Positions 1 to 12,649 of a stretch of DNA of 64,000 nucleotides are shown here, piece by piece (the first letter of the stretch is position 1; each line of letters starts with the position of its first letter). This DNA is from Chlamydoabsidia padenii (taxonomy: Eukaryota; Mucoromycota; Mucoromycetes; Mucorales; Cunninghamellaceae). The stretch spans positions 124,001-188,000 of the forward strand of contig JAIWND010000031.1 in NCBI GenBank assembly GCA_025330725.1, read 5' to 3'. The notes beneath the pieces were generated by a model. That model saw only the letters and a program-made list of their open reading frames with translations. It did not search any database and was not told the DNA's origin. A program made the position numbers and the translations under genes.

Positions 1-3000
1 GCCGGGATCCATCCATCATGTCTTCCTCTACAAGAAAAGGCACACAATCATCCTCTATGTATCCTCTTCGTCGACTTGAACAAAGGAATCGTGGTCGTAG
101 TCGGTATGGTGATAGTTACATGGCGACATCTTTTAAAGCAATCGAACCTGCGCCTGTGTCTTTGCTTAGGTTGGACGACCCTAATGAACAAATGCTTTTG
201 GCGGACTTGGCTGGGCGTCAAATGCGACCTCTTCAGCCTCGATCTATTCCTTTCCCGTCCATGGATGGTGGCGTCGGCAAAAATCAACAAAACTTGGGTA
301 ACTTTGACAATCTTGCTGCTATTCTTCGATACCGAGCGACCAACGACAGTCACCGACATGCAACAGCGTTTACGGCGGTGGATTCAAAAGGCAAAGAACC
401 GGTGACTATCTCTTGGGATAAGCTTAATGCGCGGGCTGAAAAAGTGGCGGCGACTATACGGGACAAGTCTGGATTACAATTGGGCGATCGTGTGGCACTC
501 ATTTATCGTAAATCTGAAGTACTGGACTTTATTGTCGCTCTCTTTGGTTGCTTCTTGGCTGGTATGGTGGCAATCCCGATCAATGCTGCCGATGATCTGT
601 CGGAACTCTCATTTATCTTAAATCTTACCAGTGCAAATCTTGTCCTCACCACTGACTTTAATCACAAGGCTTTTATCAAGGACACACAAACCCGGTCGAT
701 GGAGATTCCTTCAAATGTAGAATGGTGGAAGACTAATGACTTTGGCACTTGGTACCCGACAAAGAAGATCAAGGATTATCCTCCTATCAAGGTTCCCGAA
801 TTGGCTTATATCGAATATGCAAAAGCAGTCAACGGTGAACTCAAGGGGGTTACTATCACTCATCAAACGATCATGGCAGAAGGTCGGGTGTACAAGGCTT
901 CGGTGACTGAAACAGATGTGTCGATAGGCGATTCGGATGGTGTTGTTAATGTGGTGCCAAAGAAACAAACTCGACACTCTGGGTTTGATACTGTGGTCAG
1001 TTATTTGGAACCAAGGCAGCAAATAGGAATGGTCTTATCGGTATTATGCTCGGTGTATTGTGGAAATCATACAGTCTTTACCAGTGGAAGTATTGTCGAC
1101 ACGCCTGCCGTCTGGATTTATGTCCTGTCAAAATACAAAGGTAAACCTGATGAACATCATCAACATTGAATGATACTAATATGTTTATTTCTTACTCCAG
1201 CTACCATTGCATTGTCTGATTATCCGGCCCTGAACCAGATCACGAAATACTATCAACAAAACACAAAAGAAATACTCAACCACAGCAAAAAAGTAGCGCC
1301 TGACCTATCATCTCTGCGTTACCTCTTTATCGACAGTTGTGTATCCAAACCTGATTTGAACCAATATATCGCCGACAAACTCTTACGACCTCTTGGTAAC
1401 ACTGATGATCCTGACAAGGTGGTTTGTCCTGTGGCTTCGTTGGCGGAACATGGTGGCATGCTTCTCAGTTTCCGAGACAATCTTGGACCTGCGCAGTTGG
1501 ATGGATTTGGAAATGGACAAGAAAGATCATCAGTACTAGCAGAAGGTCAATCAAGCGATGTGTGGGAATGCTTACTAGATGCTGAAGCCTTGAAGATGAA
1601 AAAAGTGGTGGTGGTGGCTGCAGGTGAAGGGGCTCGAAAGGCTCGTACTGATTGTCATGAAGTCCTTGTTAGCTCATTTGGATTTGTTATCCCTGAAGGT
1701 AAAGAAAAGAGAGTTGATTAAAGGTGTGGGTATTAATATATGTTTATTCTCTCTCCCTCTCATTTAGCAACTGTGGCCATTGTCGATCCTGATACAACAA
1801 CACTTTGTCCTCCTGATACTATCGGTGAAGTATGGATTGATGCTCCTTCTATCTCTGGTGGATTCTGGGCATTACCTCGTCATAGTGAAGCCATCTTCCA
1901 TGCCAAACCAACTATTGTACCTTCTGACACCATGTATCCTGAAATTTACAATCAAGAATTCCTTCGCTCTGGGTTGATTGGTACTCTTATTGGTGGCCGT
2001 CTTGTTATCTTTGGGAACTATGAAGATAGGATCCGACAGCAGGTCTTTGGTGAATCTCCAGGTGTCGAAGAGATCTACTTTGCAAATGATGTGTTGGATA
2101 CAATCCAAAGTCGAACTTTGAATGATAAATGGTAACGAATAAAAACAAAACGACAAGCACAAATGACTCATCTCTCGTTTCAAATGTAGTATTGCCTTTG
2201 ATATCACAGTGAACAATCAACATCTTCCTGTGGTAGCATGCGAATCAAGTGCACCACGGTCTGAATTGGCTGGTATGACTGCAGAAATCGAAGAAAGCTT
2301 ATCTGAAATCCTCGGGATTCGACTCTTTGCCGTGGTGGTGGTGGCTAATGGTGGATTACCCAAACAACTCAAACACGGAAGACGACAAATCCATGCATTG
2401 ATGACCAAACGAGCATTTTTAACTGGGCAGTTGATTATTCGGCATACCCGCTTGGATGTAGACCGAACGATATTCAACCTACCGACAAACGACGATTCAG
2501 GGCAACAATCATTGTGGAGATCAGGATTGGCATATGAACGGGCTATTAGACAACGTGCGATTGTGCCCAATTATCAACAACAACATACCGGGATGGAAAC
2601 AGTGCGATCAGTCATTGATGAACGAACCGACTTTGATCTCTCGAAATTCACCAACATTGTGGATGTGTTACAATGGCGAACGGCGATCCATCCCGAAGAA
2701 ACGGCATTTGTTGGACTATCACATAATGGATCAGGCACGGTGGAAACGAAACCCTACACATGGCGAAAGATCAACTACACCATTGCATCTGCAGCCAACT
2801 ATCTCATCAAACGTGGACTGAAACGTGGACGCAAGGCGCTTATTGTCGTACCTTTTTGTGTGGACTGGATTGTTGTGATTTATGCATGTCTTGTGATTGG
2901 TGTAACGCCAGTCCCTGTAGATGTCCCTGACCCTCAACAACAACAAGATCAGCGGATCAAGGACGATATGGAAGTTGTGTTGACTACTGCTCGTGATCTC

Positions 3001-4974
3001 AATGTGACATATGTGATTGTCAATAGCGTCTCTGAAAATATTCTCAAGAACAAACCGGTAAATCCTGCCATGCGACAATTGCTCACGTCTTCCTTCAAAG
3101 GATACAAGCTCCCGGAATTCACCAATATCAATAAGGCACCGAAACATCATAAACTATTGGGTAAAGAAAGCGGCATGGCAATTCAACCCGAATGGTTATC
3201 CAGCAACAATACCACACCATCAGTGATTATATCTCAACTGGGTGCCGATGGAAAACGAATGTATCCTACTTTACGACACGAAACCATTCTTCAACAATGT
3301 CGGGCACAAAAGACAACTTGTCAAATGAAGTGGCAGCGTGGTATTGTCGCTACTGGTCTTGGTGCTTGTGACAATCTGGGTCTATTACATAGCACATTCT
3401 GTGGTGTTTATGTTGGGTGTATCACTGTGATGGTACCTACCGAGGACTTTTATTTGGATCCATTCTCATTCTTTGAAATGGTGCAACGTTACAAAGGTAA
3501 AGTATCACAATATTTCGATGACCAACTAACTGTTGTGCTTTTACATTTTACAGCCAAGGATATCTTTGTGACCTCACCATTAATGCAATATGCGATGAAT
3601 CGTATGGGACCTGCAAATGAACAACGACGACTGGCTTTACACAATGTGCAAAATATTATGATGATGACCGAAGGTCGGCCACGACCTGTATTCTGTAAGT
3701 AACTGGGAGTGCACATGATGGACCTAATCGTTTCATCTTTGGTAGATCAAAACTTGGCACGTTTCTTCTCGTTACACCGACTCGAAAAGGAGGCACTCAA
3801 TACAACCTATAGTCATATCGCCAATCCTATGGTTACGACAAGATCATATATGCTTGTTGAACCGATCACACTCATTGCTGACCTCTACTGGCTTCGTCGA
3901 GGTATTGTGCGATCGTTGCCTTTGGAAGAAGAATCGAGGGGAATTGTACTCAACGATTCGGGGATTGTGCCAAGTAATACCATGGTGGCCATTGTGAATC
4001 CGGAAACTCTGACATTGTGCCCTAGCAGTATGGTGGGTGAAATCTGGGTATCATCTGACAGCAACGTCAAGAATCTCTTGTCTAATGGCGGTGATGAAAA
4101 AAGTGGGTTGGAAGTATCTTTACCCGGTGCTGACCCAAGGATCAAGTATATGCGGACAGGTGATCTTGGTTTCCTTTGGAATGTGCAACGACGGGGCAAC
4201 GTGATGGAACCAATGCTGGAAGAAGGTCAATGCTTGTATGTACTGGGTCCAAAGTGTGAAATCCTGGAACGTGGTGGTTTGATGCATTTCCCTGGCGATG
4301 TAGAAACTTCGATTGAACGATGTCATTCTGCTATTCCTGCAAACGGAAGGTAAATAAGGAAGAGGAATGGGAGACAAGGTAACTAACTCTTTTCTCTCTT
4401 TTAGTATTGTCATTCAACATGGCAAGGAAATCATTGCCATTGTTGCTGTCAAATCCAAAGAACATGCAACATCAGCTACACCATTGATCGTAAGCGCTGT
4501 TTTGGAGAATCATTCCTTCTTGGTGGATACCGTGGTGATTGTTTTACCAGCCAATTTGCCGCGATCTCGATTTGGTGAAAAGCAAAGGGACAAGACTCTG
4601 ACGGCCTATATTGAAAAGAATTTGTAAGTAATATACATACATGACCACAGACTTGCATTGACCATTTTTTATAATATATATATAGATCCACGGTATATGT
4701 GAAGCGCATCACTAATCAACATGAACCTCTGCACTTGCAATGGGAACAATCGCAATTCTCGAACGACAATAACGATGTCATTTCTTTACGAACATCACAC
4801 ACTCGACCCGTCTCTACACGTGCATCATCCATTGCGGAAACAACACACGATCTGGATAATAGGTATTTATCATCAACAAGTGACGATGGATTGGCGCGAA
4901 ATGATACTGTAGGTAGTCGACATAGTAGCCAACTCAACATGACATCGATCTCTTCACCATCTACACCTTCTTGA
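1..4974 (+). CDS. DIP2/Cps1-like protein with tandem AMP-binding domains, 5' end cut by window
   Basis: Exons are about 1-1140, 1201-1698, 1768-2131, 2190-3496, 3554-3694, 3746-4349, 4405-4623 and 4686-4974. All join in frame and give 1514 residues from the first ATG at 18. The frame is open to the window edge, so the true start probably lies upstream. Two adenylate-forming (fatty-acyl-AMP ligase-like) domains follow one another, at about residues 100-720 and 810-1400. The DIP2 signatures YIEYAK and GELKGVTITHQTI are visible in the first, and YSHIANPMV in the second. The tail after about residue 1420 is Ser/Thr-rich. The family is conserved in eukaryotes (Cps1 in filamentous fungi) and has been tied to diacylglycerol balance in yeast and animals; substrate and reaction here are inferred only from family. 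It is not a peptide synthetase: no carrier or condensation domain is present. Confidence 0.9.
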
Positions 4975-5429
4975 TTTCCTCCCCGCCCCTTCTTGCTATT
5001 ATTACAACTCTTCAATATTTATTCCATTCATTCATTATTGTCATTCTCTTATTTATTTTATCATCCTATGAACTACTTAATAGTGTACTTTTTCCCCTCC
5101 CTTCGTCTATATATACAATTCCAATCACTTAATACTCTTCTTTACTAGAATCAATCTACTCTTCTTTGAAATTAATAAAAAGCTACTTTTTAGCCACTTT
5201 TACTATATGGACCCTGCTGATATATTGAACCAATCATATCGGTAGTGTAACTAGCGGATGAAACAGCAGTAACATGATCTAAAGGGGGAAGCATAATATA
5301 GCGATTATAGGCCAATATTCAATCGCCGTCTCGGGAAATAGACAAATAGGGAACACAAACCAAGTTTTAAAAAAAGCCATCGAAAAACTTTCCATCTCTT
5401 TCTTTTTTTCTTTAAATATATCCTCCATC
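4975..5429. other. Spacer between DIP2-like gene and MFS transporter
   Basis: This is an AT-rich spacer. It should hold the 3' UTR of the upstream gene and the promoter of the transporter. Polyadenylation-like AATAAA occurs near 5172. A pyrimidine tract of T and C precedes the ATG at 5430. No other gene is visible. Confidence 0.6.
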
Positions 5430-7083
5430 ATGGAAAATGACAACAACATGGAAAGAGCTAGGGAATCGATTTCCACTGTCTGTGACCATGTTGAACCCTA
5501 TGAACAAACATCCCAAGTGAATGAGCTTGAATCTAAAGAAGTTGCTCACCGTATGTATACAAATTCCCAAAACTTTTTTTTTTTTTTTTTTTTTTTTTTA
5601 CCCACTGATGCCATCGTCCTAAAGAACATGAACTGATCTGTCTTTTTATATATATATATATGTATATATGTTTATGACATTTTTTTTTTTCATGGTATAT
5701 AATAGAAGATCCAAAAGACATTGAAAGTAATGGCCCGTCACCTTCTATACCTCCATTGGATGGAGGGCGAGGGTGGTGGGTGATCTTGGGTGCCTTCTTT
5801 ATTCAAGTGCTTTGCTTTGGGGTGGCCAGTTCCTGGTAAGAGAGCGGGATTTGAAACGTCTCGTCTTTTTTTTTTTTTTTTCGCTAACCCTTTTTTAAAC
5901 TGTTTATTGGATTCATTTCAGGGGTAAGTTGTTGCCATCTGGATACACTCGGTCTCTTTAACTCGTGGATATATATATATATATATAAAGTATACTCACT
6001 TTATGATACAAAAACAAAAACATTATGTTTTTTTTTTCGGGCCATACTACTATGCTATGATCACTTTTTTTTCTTCTTCTTTTTTTAGGTGTGATGCAAG
6101 ATATTTATGAAGAACTCTTTCATGATGTGACAGATGTACAATTTCAATTAAGTTTTGCTGGTACTATCATGGAAATGATGGTCAATCTTTGTGGCATTCC
6201 TGCACAGCTTATTTTGGCTCGGTTTGGTATGAGAGTGTTACTACTCTGTGGCTCTTTTTTGGCTGTCATTGGATTAGAAATGGCTGGATTCTCCTCTCAG
6301 GTAAATAGAGAGAGAGAGAGAGGGTGATTAAACTAGAAATAATCTTTGTCTCCGTTTATAGATCTGGCATCTTTATCTTTGTCAAGGTGTAGGTAGGTTT
6401 TTAAAAGTCCCGTCGGGATGTAAATTGTTTTTTTTTCTAAAAAGGACAGTGGGGTCTCAATTTTCTTTTCTTTCTTTCTCTTCCAAATATTAATGGTCTA
6501 CTCAAGTCTTTGGTGCCGGTGCATCGCTTCTCTATTGCACAGGTAAAAAAATAAAATAAAAAAGGTCAACTAATATAGAAAATCTTTGAACAGAAAACTA
6601 ATACATCTTTTATCGATCATAGTCATGAACACAGCACCCAAATGGTTTGATAAGAAACGTGGATTTGCCATGGGTCTAGGTAACTTGAAAATAAGTATAG
6701 AGACAATCCCACTTGACATGGTTTTATGTTTTTATAGCAAGCTCCGGTTCTGGCTTTGGTGGTCTTATATTACCCTTCATCCTTAATGCTGTCAACAGCA
6801 ATCCTTCACTTGGTGTTGGTTGGGCGTACCGTATTCTTGGGTTTATTGTTTTGGCTTGCTGTATTGGTGCCTGTTGCCTAGTGAAAGAACGTATGAAAGC
6901 CCCAAAACAATCGAAACAACTAAAGGATATCTTTGATTTCTCAGCGCTCAAGGATCTTAACTTTTTACTTTGGATGGTTGGGTCTATGATCGGTCTATGT
7001 GGTTTCTTTGTCCCCTTCTTTTTTTTACCTTGTAAAGTGTAGATGGAATGAAAAAGAAGGTCTGTTACTAATACCAATTCTCT

Positions 7084-7127
<44 letters not shown>

Positions 7128-7687
7128 CTTACGCTCGTCATATTGGATTAAACCCGGAACAAGGATCAGCATTGGTAGCAGTATTATCGACGGGTAATCT
7201 ATTGGGTCGACCTCTGGTAGGATTCACAGCAGATAAGATTGGTCGTTTGAATGCGGATATCATTTGGACTATTTTATGTGGTCTTAGCTCTTTACTCATC
7301 TGGACTTTTGCCTCTTCGTATGGTGTGTTGATGGCTTTTTGTATTGTGTTTGGTTTATTCTGTGGATCTTATTTTACTCTATGTAAGTAAAAGAAAACGA
7401 ATCAAAGTATAGTATATACTAAATCCTCTCTTTCTCTTTGTTTGTTAGTTTCCCCGATCACTCTTGATCTTGTTGGTTTCGAACGTTTCCCTACTGCAGT
7501 ATCTGTGTTATTGATGTCTAATATCTTCTCTGTCTTTGGTCCAAGTATTGCCAGTGGTATCCAGGTCCATGTGGAAACTCCCTTTTTGGTTTACAAGATC
7601 TTTACAGGATTTACCTATGTCTTGGGTGGGCTTATTTTATTGGTATTGAAGATTAGAATGACTAAAAGTCTATGGGCTAGAATATAA
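5430..7687 (+). CDS. MFS monocarboxylate-transporter-like protein (MCT family)
   Basis: Ten exons: 5430-5550, 5706-5835, 5922-5923, 6089-6300, 6362-6392, 6507-6542, 6623-6679, 6738-7031, 7128-7382 and 7449-7687. They sum to 459 codons (458 residues) and close exactly in frame. After an acidic N-terminal tail comes the MCT signature DGGRGWWVILGAFF, then about 12 hydrophobic segments. The loop motif PLVGFTADKIGRLN matches the MFS G-x-x-x-D-x-x-G-R signature. The family moves monocarboxylates or related organic acids across membranes; the substrate here cannot be told. The third exon is only 2 nt, but it is needed for frame and for the conserved W-G of helix 1. The last-but-one intron holds a long poly-T tract. 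Confidence 0.85.
5922..5923 (+). other. Apparent 2-nucleotide micro-exon of the MFS transporter gene
   Basis: The two bases GG lie between a good acceptor (ttcatttcag) and a good donor (gtaagt). The flanking introns are 5836-5921 and 5924-6088. Including the exon turns TG + GG + GT into Trp-Gly and restores the reading SSWGVMQ, which matches helix 1 of MCT proteins (S-Y-G-V-F type). Skipping it shifts the frame. Confidence 0.6.
7046..7125 (+). repeat. Poly-T tract in transporter intron
   Basis: A run of about 38 T with few interruptions forms the polypyrimidine tract directly before the acceptor at 7126-7127. Many introns in the window have similar but shorter T runs. The length may be unstable or wrongly assembled. 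Confidence 0.7.
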
Positions 7688-7926
7688 TATAAATAAATAA
7701 AAATCCCAGTTATTTTATGCCGACTCTTTTTTATTTTAATAGTGTATAAATGCGTTGGCTCATTCAATGGTAATACTTGATCTCTTGCATAAACTGACAA
7801 GATCTCATGTGGATTATTTTTAAATCCCGTGCATTCCATTTTTATTTCAATTCCCGCATGATATCAAAAACATCCACTGGATGCCCCTCTTTTTCGACTT
7901 TATTCTAGCATTACCCATTGGAAGCC

Positions 7927-8682
7927 ATGGCCCGGACAAGCAAACGCCGCGGAAAAAACGGCTTGAAAAGATACGAAGCATATACCAACCGCGCTGTAGA
8001 CAAATTCTTCAAAACTTACCCCACTCAACTATTAATCATTCCGTCTACGAAACAAATCTGCACTCAACCATTACCCAAGATCCTCACCTTCTCACTTGAC
8101 ATTTGGAGCTTCATTTTGCCAAATTTACCTCTTTGGCAAATACTGGAACTACCTTTGGTGTGTCGAGACTTTCGGGACAAGGTCTTTAACATTCCCGTAT
8201 TTTGGAAACTTGCATACGTTTTAGCTCTGGAACAGAATCACCCTCGAATGCATACAGTCATACCCAGACAAGATTTATGGAATCAAGGTCTATTCTGTCG
8301 ACGATGGTTTGCTAGTGCGGTAACTGGCATTTGTGATCAATGCTATGCAGGCTATCAAGTAACGTCCTCTCAGTATGGTTGGTTATCGGTACAACCCGTC
8401 TCTCTTAACAACAACTCGTACACCATCCATCTTTGTGGACCTTGCCGTATCTTCCATTATCAAATCCATCCTGAACCTATTCAGGTAGATCCTACTTGCG
8501 ATTTGGTGGCAATGCCCCGGGACCAACTGATCAGCAAGTATGGTTTGGTTGAATCAGATATTGGTTGGTTATCTCATCAACACATGACGGATGCTTTTAT
8601 CCATCTCTATGCTAGGGTCATCTTTGGTGGAGAGGTAGGTATCACAGCCCAAAAACAAAAACAAAAAAAAATTAGTTGTTAG
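7927..8682 (+). CDS. F-box-like protein
   Basis: This is a short gene of 251 residues read from the first ATG at 7927 to the stop at 8680-8682. After a basic N-terminus (RTSKRRGKNG), an F-box-like segment lies at about residues 48-95. It has the pattern LPNLPLWQILELPLVCRDF followed by NIPVFWK, typical of the helix that binds Skp1. The rest contains spaced Cys pairs (CDQC near residue 136, CGPC near residue 172) that could bind zinc. F-box proteins recruit targets to SCF ubiquitin ligases; the target is unknown. An alternative 3' end is possible: an intron 8635-8739 (gtaggt to tttacag) is in frame and would end the protein at 8748 with YI. Confidence 0.65.
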   Translation: MARTSKRRGKNGLKRYEAYTNRAVDKFFKTYPTQLLIIPSTKQICTQPLPKILTFSLDIWSFILPNLPLWQILELPLVCRDFRDKVFNIPVFWKLAYVLALEQNHPRMHTVIPRQDLWNQGLFCRRWFASAVTGICDQCYAGYQVTSSQYGWLSVQPVSLNNNSYTIHLCGPCRIFHYQIHPEPIQVDPTCDLVAMPRDQLISKYGLVESDIGWLSHQHMTDAFIHLYARVIFGGEVGITAQKQKQKKISC

Positions 8683-8921
8683 GGCGGACGTTTCTGGTGC
8701 TTGCCTCTCTTGATACCTTTTTCATTTTATTTTTTACAGTACATATAATCTTGTAGTATAGCTATAGTCATTAAATCAATAAAAACCTATATATCATTGT
8801 AATAAAGTCTATTGTGTTTAGATCCTTTTTACTATTGTTATCATTAACACAGGAATTAGAATCATGCAAAGTTTATGTATTTATTAGATGGGAGGTAATA
8901 TGGGGTAGGGTGGGTATGTAT

Positions 8922-9827
8922 CTAGTATTTTGACCATATATCTACAGTTCCATCCGAGTTTCCAAAGTAGACATGTTTTACCATATCACAAAAGAGGCCA
9001 ACTTCGATCACACCACTAAGAAGTTTAATCTCTTTATAAACAGTAGCAGCAGCATGATTCAATGCCCCCAGTTGACAATCCAAAAGTAAATTACCATTAT
9101 CAGTGACTACGGGTCCAGCTTTATCAGATGGAGTGGCCATCCGTAAGTGTATCGAGCCTTGAGGGTACATTGCAGTCAAAATCTTTTGAAGGGAGCCGAG
9201 TGCCATGGGAACAATTTCCACAGGAATACCACGAGTATACTATCAAAAAAGAGAGTGAGTGAGAAGATGGCATGTATAGGATAGATATATGAATACCTTT
9301 GTTCCCAGGTTAGTTGACTTTTTCCGTTCATCAGCGATTATGATCAACTCCTGGGAAGCTTGAGCCACTAGTCGTTCTTGGAAGAGACAGCCTCCACCAC
9401 CCTTGATCACCGACAATTCTCTATCCACTTCATCGGCCCCGTCAATGGTTAAATCAATTCCATTCGTGCACCTAATAATTACAATATGTTGGGATAAAAT
9501 ACAAGAGGTGAAGTGTCATACTTACTCTTCTAAAGAGCCTAATCGAAGTTTGTGTTGTATAATTAATTGTCGTGTTTGGAAACTGGTAGGTACATATATC
9601 ATAGAGTGGAGTTCCTGGCGTGAGGCAATTCTTTGTAGCGCATATTCGATCGTGGATCCTGATCCCAGTCCAATAATGTGATGTTTGTGAGGGAGAATGG
9701 TATTATCCACTGCTTTCCAAGCGGCTAGTCGTTTTCCTTGTTCGATTGTTGTTGTTGTTGATACCTGTCGCCTAGATGTCTTGAACGTTATAGAGGTGAC
9801 TATTTTGATACTGTTGAGAAGGGGCAT
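8922..9827 (-). CDS. RKI1: Ribose-5-phosphate isomerase A
   Basis: Three exons on the minus strand (9827-9526, 9471-9297, 9239-8922) close in frame and give 264 residues. The enzyme interconverts ribose 5-phosphate and ribulose 5-phosphate in the non-oxidative pentose phosphate pathway. Family motifs are complete: the phosphate-binding [12 protein letters not shown], the catalytic DGADEVD, and [10 protein letters not shown]. The length is normal for the eukaryotic enzyme. The first 25 or so residues are extra and rich in Ser, Thr and Arg; a weak organelle signal is conceivable. It is divergent from the GATA factor gene, with 211 bp between the two starts. Confidence 0.95.
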
Positions 9828-10038
9828 GGTGGTATGTGATATAAAGAAGAAAAAGAAGCTGAGGTTGAATTACATTATTTTTTCTTGAAAAAAGGTAAAA
9901 CTCCGAAACGAGAAGGATGGGAATTTTTTTTTTCTTTCTTTCCCGCCATTTCCTTTTTTTCTTATTTACTATATATACACTTTAAACACTGTCCTCTTCA
10001 TCCTTTACTCTTTATCATCAATCCAATTACCACTTACC
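9828..10038. promoter_or_regulatory. Shared promoter of RKI1 and the GATA factor gene
   Basis: This short divergent spacer holds T-rich and pyrimidine tracts, a TATATA stretch near 9971, and the sequence AAAACTCCG near 9898. The latter resembles the dispersed TTSAAAYCCCGM motif described in the findings. No mapped start site is available. Confidence 0.5.
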
Positions 10039-11910
10039 ATGGCTCCTCTTGTACTAAAGATAAAAGGAAGTAAATCGTTCTTGTCTTTTGTAGATTTGGA
10101 CTCTGAAGAGGAACTCTCTAAAACATGGCAAGTTTGCACCAAAGTCAAGGATTCTTTAGAAAACGGATCAAGGTTGGAAAATCTCTCTTGGCGACTATGG
10201 TTTCGTCAGCAATTATCCAAACACCAAAACAAGACAACGACAAGGACGACACTCTCGAAACGAACAGCACAACAATTGAACCGACACCGATCTATTAGTA
10301 TCCCAATAAAAAGTCAACCTCTTCCAGGAAACGACAACAATAAAACAACATCATCACCACCAATGACAAGTACACCTCACACTGACTCTATGACTGTTGA
10401 ATCCCAGTCGACTTTAACCCAACAACCCACTTCATCACCTTCTACTTTGCCACCGACGGATAGAATGGATATAGACCTTACTCCTATCTCCAACAACAAT
10501 GACAACACTACTACCACTATGTATGGGTTAGATCAATCATTCTATAATTTTACATTACCTCGGTTTACCTCGGATCAAGCCATGGATCAAAGTATCGAAT
10601 TGGAGAACATATTTGGGGCAATGGACAATGGTAATCTTTTTTTTACTGACACCAATCATTCAACAACAACTATACCTTTGGATCCCTTATCATCATCATC
10701 ACCACCAAGAAACAAGTATCAACTTGATCATCCGGAATATACAGTGGTTGACAACTCGACACCAGGTAGTCCAAAGGCAATAACAGATCAACACAATGCA
10801 ATGTATGTATCTGCAACAGCTTTACCGGCAAATGACACCAATCTGGTCCTACACCAACGTTTGATGAATATATCCTCCTCCTCTTCACCTTCATCTGATA
10901 ACAATAATAATGGATACGTGGCCGGTGGTAATCATAGTATCAATATGACAACTCCGCCAGCACATTACATGATGGATTATAGCAATTTGTAAGTGGAAAA
11001 TACCTCTTTGGGGATGACTCATTTAACTCTATATATGTATAGGAACATGCGATTACCTCCTTCTCGATCTTATTCAAATTGTTCATCGACCTTTACCACA
11101 CCCACACATTCACCTCCACAACAATATGCAATGTCCTATGATCCACCACCCACTTCACAACAATCCATGTTTTTACAAGGTCGATTGACTGATAACTCGT
11201 CTACACCACCCATCTGCTCGAATTGTAGTGCGACATCGACACCACTTTGGCGACGATCACCAGATGACCAATTACTATGCAATGCATGCGGATTATAGTA
11301 AGTAGGGCCTCTTAGTGATTATCTCTTTTTTTATATATAACTTACATCCTATTATCATCCTAGTCAAAAACTCCACAATACGCCTCGACCCAAAACATTG
11401 AAACCACATGGCAACAAAAAGGAACCTCCGCCAGACGAGCCTCAATTGGAATGCTCGAATTGTGGCACCACCACCACTCCGTTATGGCGACGAGATGATG
11501 AAGGAGCACCGTTATGCAATGCATGTGGATTGTATTTGAAACTGCACCATGAACAACGGCCCATGTCAATGAAAACGGATGTGATCAAAAAACGACAACG
11601 GTACGATGGTGTCACACAACCTACGAGAAAGACGATGAAGAAGCAGCAACGGGAAGAGGAGTCCCCTTTCAATTCTGTCAATCCTTCACCAGATATATCT
11701 CCATCCTCTTCAGCAACAACGACATACATACCTTCGAATGCTTATTATTTACCACCAGCCACTTTTCCTTTTGCACCACAGTCTTCATCATCAACGTTTT
11801 ATCACTCTCCATCAACAGATACTGGGTATACTCAACAACTACATTATCAACGGCAGGATCAACAGCCCGATATTGCTCGTCTCATCCAGCTAAAACAACA
11901 ACAACAACAA

Positions 11911-11964
<54 letters not shown>

Positions 11965-11988
11965 CAACAGAATGTCTACTTTAAATAG
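10039..11988 (+). CDS. GATA transcription factor with two zinc fingers and N-terminal DUF1752 motif
   Basis: Exons 10039-10988, 11043-11297 and 11364-11988 give 609 residues. The N-terminus carries the ENLSWRLW motif (about residues 46-53), known from AreA/Nit2/Gaf1-type nitrogen regulators. Two GATA fingers of the C-X2-C-X17-C-X2-C type start at about residues 374 and 431, both with TPLWRR and LCNACGLY. The rest is low complexity, with Ser/Thr/Asn-rich stretches and a C-terminal glutamine run at 11892-11970. By family it is a nuclear activator or repressor binding GATA sites, probably in nitrogen source control; that role is inferred. An intron splits finger 1 just after CNACGL. Iron-repressor GATA proteins also have two fingers, but they have a Cys-rich linker that is absent here. 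Confidence 0.9.
11892..11970 (+). repeat. CAA/CAG repeat encoding poly-glutamine
   Basis: About 26 consecutive Gln codons, first CAA then mixed CAG and CAA, lie near the C-terminus of the GATA factor. Such tracts vary in length between strains and can modulate activation. Confidence 0.9.
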
Positions 11989-12649
11989 GTCTGTTTATCC
12001 TCATCCTTACATCCATCAAACGATTCCATTGGTAACTTGTCTATTACATCACTCTTTATTATTGCCATAGATTACATGTTATATAGTATTAGTATCAATC
12101 TGTATTACCCCTCTCCATCTTTGTTTATTTATTCACATTCAGCATTTTAACTCTCTCTCTCTCTCTCTCTTGTTTATACTTTGTTTTGTTTTTTATTCCC
12201 TTTATCACTTGAATAAAATATACATAAACACTTGTGCATCCTTCATTTGTGGGTGTGTGGGGGGGGTGTTTTGATCTTCTCCAGAGAGATCAGCATGTTT
12301 CAGGCTCACTGGTATATTGAAACTCCGCCTTCATTTGAAACATGTTTGTGATGGTCTTTATTTGCAAAAATAAACTTGCCCCCTCTTTTTGAACAGATCA
12401 AGTCGGCCCATTGTTATCCTAAATTGGTAACTTTGGGTGCCGCATCATGCATGAATATAAAATCAAATCCCGTCAACACCATAAAAAAAAATCATTATAT
12501 TGTAATCAGTTTATTATAAGTTAAAAATATGTATAGATTGGGGAGGTCATTGAGTAACAATGTGTAGCTAAATATTATGAAGGTATAAAGAGTGGGAGTG
12601 ATAAAAGGGGTAAATGATATCAATTCAAAACAAACGGACCAGTCCATGT
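11989..12649. other. Convergent spacer after GATA and ankyrin genes
   Basis: This region holds the two 3' UTRs facing each other, with AATAAA-like signals near 12212 and 12371 and a (CT)n run near 12153-12170. Two copies of the dispersed motif sit here (12318-12330 and 12462-12474), so that motif is not restricted to promoters. No coding signal is seen. Confidence 0.6.

Noticed and set aside
18..7687. Biosynthetic cluster idea: adenylation-domain protein next to an MFS transporter
   Set aside because: The first gene is a DIP2-type protein without carrier or condensation domains and the transporter is MCT-like; no tailoring enzymes are nearby.
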